Source of the DNA: Rugosimonospora acidiphila | GTDB lineage: Bacteria; Actinomycetota; Actinomycetes; Mycobacteriales; Micromonosporaceae | Reading direction: 5' to 3' | DNA length: 64,000 nucleotides | Assembly (NCBI RefSeq): GCF_039543385.1 | Contig: NZ_BAABJQ010000016.1 | Location: 1-64,000 of the forward strand | In this document: piece after piece, positions 8,905 to 16,977 of the stretch | Numbering within the stretch: position 1 is the first letter of the stretch | How the letters are laid out: the number at the start of each line of letters is the position of its first letter | Program-made: the position numbers and the translations under genes | The notes under the pieces: model-generated | What the model was told of the DNA's origin: nothing | What the model saw: only the letters and a program-made list of their open reading frames with translations | The model's database searches: none

Positions 8905-9906
8905 TCAGTTCGCTGGTAGCGCCACCGAGGCCACCGAGCCCTCCACCAGGCTGCCCAGATACAGCATCCCGCCGTGCTCGCGTACCCCGGTGACCATCCG
9001 GTATCCGTGCTGGCCCTGCAGGTCGTGGACCACCCGCCCATCGGCGTCCACGGCCATCACCCAGGTGGTGTGCCGGGGCGGGGGTTGCAGCTTGTTGGGC
9101 ATCGCCCAGATTGCCCGCATTACTCGCGGGTTGTGGGCGTGGCCCCAGTCCATCAGCCGGTTGCGCGGGCTCGGGATGGCGATCCAGAGCCGGCCGTCCG
9201 ACCCGGTGGAGAGATTGTCCGGAAAGCCGGGAAGGTTGGTGATCAGCGGTTCGCGCCGCCCGGCCTTCGGACCCGTCAGCCACAGCCGGGTGACCTGGTA
9301 GGAGCCGGTCTCCGCGACCGCCACGAACGACTCGTCGGCCGACAGCGCCACCCCGTTGGCGAACTGCAGGTCGGCGGCGAGCACCTCGACCCGCCCGGCG
9401 GGATCCCAGCGCAGCAGCCGCCCGGTGCCCGAGTGCTCCATGAGGTCCGCCCGCCAGTGGTCGAGGGTGAAGCGGCGCGACGAGTCGCTGAAGTACACGC
9501 TGCCGTCGCAGGCCACCGCCGCGTTGTCGCACAGCAGCATCGGCTCCCCGCCGACCCGGTCGACCAGCACGGTGACCGTCCCCTGTCACGGATCCACCCG
9601 CAGCAGGCCCCGGTACGCGTCGCAGACCACCAGGTCACCGGCCGGGTCGATCTCGATGCCCAGCGGCCGCCCGCCGGTATCGGCGACCACCCGGGCCTGC
9701 CCGTCGGGCGACAGGCACAGCAGCCGCCCGTCGCGCACCCCGGTGTACACGTTGCCCTCGGCGTCCACGGCGATGTCCTCGGGTCCCCGCCCATCGATCG
9801 GGCGAAGCCGCGGCGACGGCATCGGGGGCTGGCTCTCGCTTCGCCGGGCCCGCGCGGGCGCGCTGGGCGCCCGCCAGACCACCGGTTCGATCCTCGGACG
9901 CGCCAC
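8905..9906 (-). pseudogene. SMP-30/strictosidine-synthase-like gene interrupted by an in-frame TGA
   Basis: A GTG with a GGAGGGAGG SD starts a 106-codon frame (IDGRGPEDIAVDAEGNVYTG, then GLLRVDP) ending in TGA at 9586-9588. The very next codons continue in the same frame for 227 more residues (VLVDRVGGEPMLLCDNAAVA, then FSDSSRRFTLDHW) to a normal stop. Together they make one six-bladed beta-propeller of about 333 aa, the gluconolactonase/strictosidine synthase group. The stop replaces a residue where these proteins usually have Gly, so GGA-to-TGA by one substitution is the simplest cause. A read error or readthrough are alternatives. Translation could also restart at GTG 9570. Confidence 0.8.
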
Positions 9907-10255
9907 GGCGCCTCCCTCCGTCGACCCGCCACCCATCGACGGGCATGCCCATCGGCGCGACGGGGACATCGACGCGCACCGCCGCGACCGTCCGTGCCTC
10001 GCATCGTGCCGGGACCCCCACGAAGCCGCAACCGCCGCGCCGGGCACCCCCGCCCGCACCGCTTCCTGGCCGAGCCCCCTTCCGGGCGCGCCGACCCGCC
10101 GGGCGGCCCAACTCCGAAGCGGGCCGGCAGCGCTACCGGAAGCCGCGTCCGAAACGCCCCGGATGCCGCCCCACCTGCCCGGCGACCGCGCCCCGACCGG
10201 CGCAAATGCGTACCTCGGGCGACGTGCCGGGCGGGGCGTACCGCAGGATGAGCAC
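9907..10255. other. Intergenic region with no recognised gene
   Basis: 349 bp of Arg/Pro-coding-like GC-rich DNA between the leftward SMP-30-like gene and the rightward pore-like gene. Frames are open on both strands but have no recognisable motifs. I find no RNA gene or clear operator. Confidence 0.5.
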
Positions 10256-11353
10256 ATGCGGGTGGGGTTCGGAGTGGTGGGCGGGCTGCTGCTGCTCGTC
10301 ACCCTGGGCAGCATCCTGCGCAACATGGTGGTGCCGCGCGGGCTGGGTTCGCTGCTGACCAAGATGGTCTGGCGGGTGCTGCGCAGAGTCCTGCTGGCGG
10401 TGTCCCGGCCGTTCGACAGCTACGAGGCCCGCGACCGGCTGCTCGCCTGGCTCGCCCCGCTGGTGCTGGTCGGCGTGCTCGGGTCCTGGCTGCTGTCGAT
10501 CTTCTGCGCGTACGGGCTGATGATGCACGCGGTCTCCGATCTGAACTGGCCGTCGTCGTTCCGCGAGGCCGGCTCCAGCCTGTTCACCCTGGGCTTCGCC
10601 TCCGGCGCGCGCTCGCAGCTCAACGCGCTGGACTTCCTGGCGGCCGCGACCGGCCCGGTGATCATCGCCCTACAGATCGCCTACCTGCCCACGCTCTACG
10701 ACGCCTACAACCGGCGCGAGACCGAGGTGACCCTGCTGCAGGCCCGGGCCGCCGAACCTGCCTGGGGCCCGGAGCTGCTGGCCCGCCAGGCGCTGGTCGG
10801 CACCCTCGACGAGCTGCGCGGGCTGTACGAGAACTGGGAGCGGCTGGCCGCCGACATCGGCGAGAGCCACGCCAACTACCCGGTACTACTGGCCTTCCGC
10901 TCCCCCCGCCCGTACCGCAGCTGGATCATCGCCATGCTCACGGTGATGGACGCGGCCGCCATGCACATGGCGCTGGCCCCGACCACCGCGTCGATGCCGC
11001 CGGCCCGGCTGATGCTGCGCTCCAGCTTCACCGCGCTGCGCGACATCGCCCGGGTCGTCGGCGTGCGCTTCGACCCCGACCCGCATCCGGACACCCCGCT
11101 CCGGTTGACCTTCGAGGAGTTCGCCGACGCGGTGCGCCACGTCGAGGACGCCGGGCTGCGCTCGGAGCGCACCGTCGAGGATGCCTGGGCGCACTTTCGC
11201 GGTTGGCGGGTCAACTACGAACAGGTCACCTACGAGCTGGCCCGGCTGGTGGACGCGGTGCCGGCGCTGTGGAGCGGCGACCGGTCCTGGCCCACCCGGC
11301 CGATGCCCCCGGCGCGTCCCAAGGACCGCCGGCCGGGAGCCCCGGCGGAGTGA
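10256..11353 (+). CDS. Membrane protein with two-TM ion-channel-like pore module
   Basis: 365 aa. Hydrophobic helices at about 4-20, 65-88 and 125-147. Between the last two is a re-entrant-like segment SSLFTLGFASG (108-118), placed like the K+-channel filter, but with TLGFA where TVGYG would be. The cytosolic C-terminal 200 residues are helical and unassigned. It probably forms an ion pore or is a degenerate relative of the 2-TM channel superfamily; selectivity cannot be inferred. ATG chosen after AGGATGAG. It converges on LtrA with a 6-bp gap. Confidence 0.75.
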   Translation: MRVGFGVVGGLLLLVTLGSILRNMVVPRGLGSLLTKMVWRVLRRVLLAVSRPFDSYEARDRLLAWLAPLVLVGVLGSWLLSIFCAYGLMMHAVSDLNWPSSFREAGSSLFTLGFASGARSQLNALDFLAAATGPVIIALQIAYLPTLYDAYNRRETEVTLLQARAAEPAWGPELLARQALVGTLDELRGLYENWERLAADIGESHANYPVLLAFRSPRPYRSWIIAMLTVMDAAAMHMALAPTTASMPPARLMLRSSFTALRDIARVVGVRFDPDPHPDTPLRLTFEEFADAVRHVEDAGLRSERTVEDAWAHFRGWRVNYEQVTYELARLVDAVPALWSGDRSWPTRPMPPARPKDRRPGAPAE

Positions 11354-11359
11354 GTCCGG

Positions 11360-12532
11360 TCAACCGTTACCGGACCTTCGGTCATTGCGGCGCATGACGG
11401 CGTACCGGGCGGCCACGATCGCGCCCAGCACGAGATCGGTGGCCAGCACCGAGCCCGGCGGGGGCAGCCGCAGCAGCGCGGGGACCAGCGCGATCAACAC
11501 CGCCAGCCCGATCAGCCCCGACCACGGCGGGCGGCGGTCGATCACGAACGCGATCAGGTTCCGGGCGACCAGGAACAGCCCGCCGCCGCCGATGGTGACC
11601 GCCACCAGGCTCGGGGCGGCCCGCCCGTACGGGTGCTCGATGGCAAGCGCGTCGCCGACCGCGGTGGCCACGACGCTGGCCATCAGGCCCAGGTGCAGGA
11701 ACGCGACGTCCATCGCCAACCGGCCCGGCGCCTCGGCCGCATCGATCTTCTCGCCCAGCCGGCCCTCCCGCGGGATGAAGTAGACGATGGCCAGCAACGC
11801 CGCGTTGACGAACGCCAGGACGAAGGCCGCCGACCGGGCCGGGTCGAATCCGGAGTTGCTGTAGGCCGTTCCCACATTGATGATCAGCTCACCCAGCGTG
11901 ACGATGAAGACCTGCTGGTACCGCTCGGCGAGGTGCTCGCCGATCACCCGCAGCTCCTCCCAGGTCGAACGGCCCAGCACCGGCACCGGCCAGCGCAGCC
12001 GGGTGAAGGCGTAGTCCGCGAACACCGCCAGCGCCCACAGCGGCAGCCGCACCTCGGATATCAGGGCACCCACAATCCAGGGGAATCCGGTGAAGAAGAA
12101 CGCCGCGACAATGCGCGCCGAGCGCCACATTCGGGGATGGCCGCGCAGCACGAAGACGAAGGCGAACCCGCGACCGACGTGCACGGCCAGGTACGCCACC
12201 GCGAACACCAGCGCGTGCCCGTCGAAGGCCTGCGGCACGGAGGCCGCCATGAGCAGACCGCCGAACATCACGGCCACCAGAAACTCCCGGGTGACCCGGT
12301 CTCCGGTGTCGAACCAGTTCGCCGACCAGGCGGTGGTGACCCAGACCGCCCACAGGGCAGCCAGCAGCACCAGCATGCGCGCGGCGCCGATCAGGCTCAG
12401 GTCCGAAAGCAGCAGCCGCGACAGCCGCATGAGCGCGAAGATGAACGCCAGGTCGAAGAACAGTTCCAGATATGACGCCCTGCGCGGGTCCGTGGCCCGG
12501 CGCAGGAAGTGCAGCGCCCTGCTCTGCGTCAT
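11360..12532 (-). CDS. Low-temperature-requirement A (LtrA) family membrane protein
   Basis: About 390 aa. The diagnostic N-terminal block DPRRASYLELFFDLAFIFAL is followed by some ten hydrophobic helices and a conserved FITLGE-like segment (here FIVTLGELIINVG) in the middle. The family is widespread in actinobacteria; the biochemical role is not established. The ATG used here has GGAGG only 1 nt before it, too close, so a GTG at 12565 is a real alternative start. The thioredoxin reductase gene lies upstream on the same strand. Confidence 0.85.
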   Translation of the reverse strand: MTQSRALHFLRRATDPRRASYLELFFDLAFIFALMRLSRLLLSDLSLIGAARMLVLLAALWAVWVTTAWSANWFDTGDRVTREFLVAVMFGGLLMAASVPQAFDGHALVFAVAYLAVHVGRGFAFVFVLRGHPRMWRSARIVAAFFFTGFPWIVGALISEVRLPLWALAVFADYAFTRLRWPVPVLGRSTWEELRVIGEHLAERYQQVFIVTLGELIINVGTAYSNSGFDPARSAAFVLAFVNAALLAIVYFIPREGRLGEKIDAAEAPGRLAMDVAFLHLGLMASVVATAVGDALAIEHPYGRAAPSLVAVTIGGGGLFLVARNLIAFVIDRRPPWSGLIGLAVLIALVPALLRLPPPGSVLATDLVLGAIVAARYAVMRRNDRRSGNG

Positions 12533-12610
12533 ACCTCCGGCCGTGCCCCGGCACGCCGTGATCACTCCCGCCGCTACCCGCGCGCGGCCGGGCGCCCCGG
12601 CGTGTCGGGC

Positions 12611-13819
12611 TCAGGCGTTGATCTCGACCCGCACGAGGTCGCCGCGCCGTTGCAGGTACGAGCGGACCGCGATGAGCGCGGCGATGCCGTCGCCGACCGC
12701 CGAGCCCAGCTGCTTGGTGGCACCCGCCCGCACGTCCCCGGCGCAGAACACCCCCGGCAGCGAGGTGGCGAACGCGTCGTCGGTGACGATGAAGCCCCAC
12801 CGGTCGCGCCGCAGCGTGTCGCCCAGCCAGTCGGTGTTCGGGTCCAGGCCGATGAACACGAACGCCGCCTGCGGAGTGAAGCGCAGCTCCCCGCCGGACA
12901 CCCGGTCGCGGGCCAGCACCTCGGTCAGCCGGCCGCCCTCGCCGGACAACGACACGATGTCGGTGTTGGTCTGCACCGTGAACCTCGGATCCTTGTTGAT
13001 CTTATCCCGGACCAGTGCCGAGGCGGTCACCTCGCCGCGGGTCACCACCCGGATCCGCTCGGCGTACTGGACCAGGTGCAGCGACTCCTCCAGCGCGGAG
13101 TTGCCGCCCCCGATGACCATGAGCTCCTCGGCTCCCCGGTAGAACGGCCCGTCGCAGATCGCGCAGAAGTGCACCCCGGCGCCGATCAGGTCCTCCTCGC
13201 CCGGCACGCCCAGCCGCCGGTACGTCGAGCCGGTCGCGATCAGCACCGCCGGGGCGCACACCTCCTGGCCCGTGCTCAGCCGCACGCACAGGCAGTCGCC
13301 GTCGGCCTGCACCTCGGTGGCCCGCACCGCCGACAGCAGTTCGACGCCGTACCCTCGGGCCTGCGCGATGAACCGGTCGGCCAGCTCGCCGCCGCCGATC
13401 CCGTCCGGGAAGCCCGGGTAGTTTTCGATCCGCTCGGTCACCCCGGCCTGCCCACCCAGGCCGGCCTTCTCCACCACCAGCGCGTCGAGTCCCTCCCGGG
13501 CGGCGTAGATGGCCGCCGCCAGCCCGGCCGGCCCGCCGCCGACGATCACCACGTCGTAGGAGTCCCGCTCGGCGGCCACGTTCAGGCCCAGCCGGCCGGC
13601 CAGCTCGTCGTCGCCCGGGTCGACCAGGTGCGTACCGTCGGGAAACACGACGGTCGGGATGGTCCGCCCGCCGTTCTGCACCCGCTCGACGTAGGCCAGC
13701 CCCTCCGGATCCTTGTCGATGTCCACGAACTCGTACGCGACCCGGTGCTCGGTGAAGAACTTCTTGGCCCGCCGGCAGTCGGGACACCACGGAGCCCCGT
13801 AGACCTTGATGTCAGTCAC
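12611..13819 (-). CDS. Glutaredoxin-thioredoxin reductase fusion (FAD/NADPH)
   Basis: 402 aa from GTG (VTDIKVYGAPWCPDC). Residues 1-80 form a glutaredoxin/NrdH-like domain with active site WCPDC. The remainder is a low-molecular-weight thioredoxin reductase: FAD site VVIVGGGPAG, redox pair CAIC in HFCAICDG, NADPH site VIGGGNSALEE, and C-terminal FAD motif VFCAGDVRAG. The fusion can pass electrons NADPH to FAD to CAIC to its own CPDC within one chain. It lacks an obvious SD. Confidence 0.9.
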   Translation of the reverse strand: MTDIKVYGAPWCPDCRRAKKFFTEHRVAYEFVDIDKDPEGLAYVERVQNGGRTIPTVVFPDGTHLVDPGDDELAGRLGLNVAAERDSYDVVIVGGGPAGLAAAIYAAREGLDALVVEKAGLGGQAGVTERIENYPGFPDGIGGGELADRFIAQARGYGVELLSAVRATEVQADGDCLCVRLSTGQEVCAPAVLIATGSTYRRLGVPGEEDLIGAGVHFCAICDGPFYRGAEELMVIGGGNSALEESLHLVQYAERIRVVTRGEVTASALVRDKINKDPRFTVQTNTDIVSLSGEGGRLTEVLARDRVSGGELRFTPQAAFVFIGLDPNTDWLGDTLRRDRWGFIVTDDAFATSLPGVFCAGDVRAGATKQLGSAVGDGIAALIAVRSYLQRRGDLVRVEINA

Positions 13820-14384
13820 GCTCTTAGCGTCACACAATTCCGGCCGCGAGAGGCGCAGCCGGAGCCGGTTCGTAGCGAAGGCGAGCACCCAGGCGTTCGC
13901 CTGGCCGGGGTGGGTGGCGCGACCCCCACCCACCCCGGGTCCTTGGGGCGGTGCGGGCGGGTCGAGCCGGCTGAGGGTTTCGGTCCGTCCCGCCCGCGAC
14001 GCCGGCCGTCATGCTGCGTTGGCGTCGCCGGCCGGCGTCCGCCGGCCTCAGCCGGCCGGAATGGGCAAACCGAACTCCGCGCCGGCCGCCGCGTGGTCGG
14101 GCCGCGCCCACCGCCGGTGGAACGCGCCGCGGCCGACCGGCCCGGCGTGCGTGCCGAGCCCGTCGCGGGCCTCGCGGGTGGGCCCGACGGCCAATGCGGC
14201 CGTCGCGGTGGCCCGAACGGATGCCGGGACGCGGCCAGCGGGCCGCGCATCGGCCGGTCGGCCGGCGTACGCCAGGGCGGGACCCAGCCGCCCGGCGCCG
14301 GGCAGGGTGGGATGCCACCGGTCGACGCGCCCTACCGGGCCGCAAGCGACCGGGCCGGCCGCCAACGGTCCGCGAGCCGCCGGG

Positions 14385-14429
14385 CCGCAAGCGATCGGAC
14401 CGCAAGCGATCGGACCGCAAGCGATCGGG
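14385..14429. repeat. Three tandem 15-bp repeats
   Basis: Unit CCGCAAGCGATCGGA repeats three times head to tail; the third copy has a final G. Less exact copies precede it from about 14340. There are no spacers of CRISPR type. Each unit keeps the same frame (PQAIG or IACGP) on either strand. Confidence 0.8.
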
Positions 14430-14788
14430 CGGGATCCGGCCGGCAGGCCGATCGCGCGCCGGGGGCGCCTGCGGCCGGGCACGCGCGTGCTGGCCGGTCT
14501 GACTTCGGGCGGTCTCATGCCGACGGGCTCCTTCGGCGATGCGGGTCTACCGGGGTCGCTGCTGTACAGGAGTCGCTGATGGATCGGGGGGCGCTGGTGA
14601 ACCGGGCCGGCTCGACGTGCGTGCGCACATCGACGCTCGGGCGGGTCCGCGCCGGGGGGGTGTGCGGGTGCTCGACACGAACCACAGGCCTTGCCGTCAC
14701 TCAACCTTCGCGTCGTCGTCCCTGATCGGGTGCCCTCGACGGCGGTACTACGAGAACTGGCTCCCCATGAGTCGCTGACATCGTGGCA

Positions 14789-14802
14789 TGGAAACGCTCC
14801 CA
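14789..14802. promoter_or_regulatory. LacI/CebR-like operator, copy 1
   Basis: TGGAAACGCTCCCA differs at two positions from the cellobiose-regulator box TGGGAGCGCTCCCA known from Streptomyces and Thermobifida. The central CG and A/T flanks fit LacI-family sites. No LacI gene or cellulolytic gene is present within the window. Confidence 0.5.
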
Positions 14803-14900
14803 AGACAACCCATCCGCGTCGCGACCGGCCCGGGGGCTCAATCTTGTCGGGGGGCTTTTACAAACTCGAAACGAGTACTACAGTCCACAACCAACATCGA

Positions 14901-14914
14901 TGGAAGCGCTCCCA
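14901..14914. promoter_or_regulatory. LacI/CebR-like operator, copy 2
   Basis: TGGAAGCGCTCCCA has one mismatch to the CebR box and is embedded in a longer palindrome, 14895-14920, with CATCGA and TCGATG arms. It lies 112 bp from copy 1 with a relatively AT-rich stretch between, as expected for a promoter. Confidence 0.6.
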
Positions 14915-14981
14915 TCGATGCAGGTCGAATCCGGCTGGTGTACCAGCTCAGGCTGGCTCACCGTGTCCGGTGGCGACCCGG

Positions 14982-15046
14982 CGGTTAGCGGCGGGCCAGC
15001 CCGGACGCCGCCGCTAACCGATCCCCCGAGCCGCTCCTTGGAGCGG
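14982..15046. other. Strong stem-loops, candidate structured RNA
   Basis: CGGTTAGCGGCGG (14982-14994) pairs perfectly with CCGCCGCTAACCG (15008-15020) across a 13-nt loop. It is followed at once by the hairpin CCGCTCC-TT-GGAGCGG (15031-15046). With the downstream hairpin at 15151-15180 this looks like a folded leader or small RNA transcribed rightward from the CebR-like region. It does not match the riboswitch cores I can recall (ydaO, cobalamin, SAM-IV, ykkC). Confidence 0.45.
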
Positions 15047-15150
15047 TACCCGAAGGAGGTGGTCACCGGAACCACTGCGAGGCCCCGGCTCCCAAGCCGT
15101 GACACCGCCAAGACGCCAGCAAGCACTGCGGCGGATGTCATCGACAGCCG

Positions 15151-15180
15151 TGGGGGTGGGGATTGCCCTCCCCGCCCCCA
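15151..15180 (+). terminator. Terminator-like hairpin before APH gene
   Basis: TGGGGGTGGGGA pairs with TCCCCGCCCCCA, giving 12 bp with one U-G wobble and a 6-nt loop. There is no U tract, which is common for actinobacterial terminators. It ends 61 bp before the APH start, so it could end a transcript begun in the operator region or act as an attenuator. Confidence 0.5.
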
Positions 15181-15241
15181 ACGGTACGCCAGCGGTACCG
15201 TCTGATCAGTCCCCTGAGTCGTTTGATCGGAATTCTGATCG

Positions 15242-16246
15242 ATGGTTTACAGCCGAACGAAAGTCCCGGTAAGCGATGCCGACCTGGCCACCATGGTCCG
15301 GCGCGGCTTCGGCGCGCACACCGCCATCACCGAGTGCGCCGAGCTGCCCGACGGCTGCTACAACGCCGCCTACCGGCTGCGATTGGACTCCGGCGCGCGA
15401 CTGGTCCTCAAGGTCGCCCCGCCGCCGCGGTTCGAGCTGCTGACCCACGAGGTCGACCTGATGCGCACCGAGGTGCATTTCTACGAGCGGGCCGCCGCGG
15501 CCGGCGTGCCGGTGCCCGCGGTCGCCTACGCCGACCTGACCCGCACCGCGTTCGAGCGCGACTACGTCTTCCTGGAATTGCTCACCACCACCGACCTGCG
15601 TCAGGCCCGCGGCCAGATGTCCACAGTGGACGCGGCAGCGGTGGATCACGAACTCGGCGCGGCGGTGGCCCGGCTGCACACCGTCACCGGCGACGCGTAC
15701 GGCTACCCGTTGCGCGACTCCGCCACCTGGCGGCCGAGCTGGCGCGAGGCGTTCGGGTCGATGGTCGACGACATCCTCGCCGACGCCACCCGGTTGGGCA
15801 CCGAACTGCCCGAGCCGCCCGACGCGATCGCCCGTCGGCTGGAACGCCACGCCGACGCCCTCGACGCCGTGCGGCGCCCCGCCCTGGTGCACTTCGACCT
15901 GTGGGACGGCAACGTCTTCGCCCGCCCCACCGGGCACGGCTGGCGGCTGTCCGGCCTGATCGACGGCGAGCGGGCGATGTACGCCGACCCGTACGCCGAG
16001 TTCGTCTCCCTCGCGCTGTTCCGCGACCCGCAGGAGTTGCCCGAGTTGCTGGACGGGTACGCGTCGGTGACCGGCGAGCCGGTCGAGTTCACCGAGGAGG
16101 TGCGCACCCGGCTCGCGCTCTACACCTGCTACCTGTACCTGGTGATGGTGACCGAGGGGCCCACCCGCGAGTACGAGCCGTCGTTCTACGAGCCGATGCG
16201 CAAGCAGAGCCTCGACCTGCTCGCCAACCAGTTGGCCGGCCTGTGA
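15242..16246 (+). CDS. Aminoglycoside phosphotransferase/choline kinase-fold protein
   Basis: 334 aa. APH fold: nucleotide-binding N-lobe with Lys57 (LVLKVAP), Brenner motif LVHFDLWDGNVF (His217, Asp219, Asn224) and magnesium-binding Asp in LIDGERAMYADP. It phosphorylates a small hydroxyl substrate with ATP. Many actinobacterial members are not resistance enzymes, so the substrate stays open. Upstream, three GATC-containing segments form a loose palindrome around GAATTC next to the ATG. Confidence 0.88.
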   Translation: MVYSRTKVPVSDADLATMVRRGFGAHTAITECAELPDGCYNAAYRLRLDSGARLVLKVAPPPRFELLTHEVDLMRTEVHFYERAAAAGVPVPAVAYADLTRTAFERDYVFLELLTTTDLRQARGQMSTVDAAAVDHELGAAVARLHTVTGDAYGYPLRDSATWRPSWREAFGSMVDDILADATRLGTELPEPPDAIARRLERHADALDAVRRPALVHFDLWDGNVFARPTGHGWRLSGLIDGERAMYADPYAEFVSLALFRDPQELPELLDGYASVTGEPVEFTEEVRTRLALYTCYLYLVMVTEGPTREYEPSFYEPMRKQSLDLLANQLAGL

Positions 16247-16271
16247 GCCCGGTGCCCGCCCCGCCCGCCGG

Positions 16272-16784
16272 TCAGCGGTCCAGGTCGGCGCGCACCACGG
16301 CGTACACCACACCGTCGCGCCACTGGCCGTCGCGGAAGCCGTAGCCGCGCAGCACACCCTCGCGGGTGAACCCGGCGCGCTCCAGGCTGCGCTGCTCGGC
16401 CAGGTTGTCGACCTCGGTGATCGCCTCCACCCGGTTGACCGGGGTGTGCGCGAACAGGTACTCGACGAGCAGTCGCTGCGCCCGCACCCCGTGGCCGTGG
16501 CCCCGGGCCTCCGGCGCCAGGGCGATGCCGATGTTCCAGTAGTGGCAGCCCGGTGTGGTCTTGACCCGGTGCCAGCCGACCATGCCGAGCGCCTGCTCGC
16601 CGAGGGCGGCGATCAGGATCGATTCGTCCTCGCCCAGCATGCCGTTCTCGGCGAACTTGCGGCGCAGACGCTGCGGATCGCGCCAGCCGTACCAGAGGAA
16701 ACCCCCGTCGGGCCTCGACAGGAGGCGGTCCAGCAGCGGCAGATCGTCCTCCGTCACGGGACGCAGCGTGACATCGTCGGTCAT
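16272..16784 (-). CDS. GNAT-family N-acetyltransferase
   Basis: 170 aa, RimJ/RimL-like: TLRPVTEDDLPLL opening strand, acetyl-CoA loop around IALAPEARGHGHGVRAQRLL, and C-terminal N-LAEQRSLERAGFTREGVLRG typical of this subgroup. It transfers acetyl from acetyl-CoA to an amine, possibly a protein N-terminus. No SD; a TAACGT box sits 7 nt before the ATG, consistent with a leaderless mRNA. Confidence 0.88.
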   Translation of the reverse strand: MTDDVTLRPVTEDDLPLLDRLLSRPDGGFLWYGWRDPQRLRRKFAENGMLGEDESILIAALGEQALGMVGWHRVKTTPGCHYWNIGIALAPEARGHGHGVRAQRLLVEYLFAHTPVNRVEAITEVDNLAEQRSLERAGFTREGVLRGYGFRDGQWRDGVVYAVVRADLDR

Positions 16785-16977
16785 CGACCAGACGTTACCG
16801 GCGGGCGCGCGATCCGTGGGTCCCCCACTGGTCTGGGTCGCCGCGCGACGCCAGTCGCCGAGCCAGACCGGTCGAGGCGGACGCCACGGTCGGTGGCAAC
16901 GTGAACACGGGTGGTGTGGCACCCGGCGGCAAGCGGGAGGCTGGCGGGGCGCGCCGGCCTGCCGCAGACTCATCGAT

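Larger units (their letters stand above)
13820..15241. other. 1.4-kb gene-poor region with repeats, operators and hairpins
   Basis: I find no gene I can support here. The left half (to about 14580) is repetitive, Arg/Pro/Gly-biased in every frame, with no SD-start pair worth calling. The right half drops in GC around 14780-14920 and holds two CebR-like palindromes, a 13-bp perfect stem, a 7-bp hairpin and a 12-bp hairpin before the APH gene. A decayed locus or a non-coding transcript are both possible. Confidence 0.55.

Noticed and set aside
9586..9588. TGA as a selenocysteine codon
   Set aside because: The protein family has no Sec position, the expected residue is Gly, and no SECIS-like hairpin is evident just downstream.
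14385..14429. 15-bp repeats as a CRISPR array
   Set aside because: Repeats are contiguous, too short, without unique spacers or cas genes.
13806..14803. Protein-coding frames across the gene-poor tract (257 codons on +, 251 codons on -)
   Set aside because: No SD-start pairing, low-complexity Arg/Pro/Gly composition and no family features on either strand.
14878..15141. 87-codon minus-strand frame over the hairpin region
   Set aside because: Lacks an SD, and its codons are dictated by the inverted repeats; no recognisable protein.
14982..15180. ydaO, cobalamin, SAM-IV or ykkC riboswitch
   Set aside because: The conserved core sequences of these classes, as far as I can recall them, are not present in the right order; kept only as an unassigned structure.
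15242..16246. Aminoglycoside resistance gene
   Set aside because: The fold is right, but such kinases are abundant in actinomycetes with other substrates and no resistance-cluster context exists.
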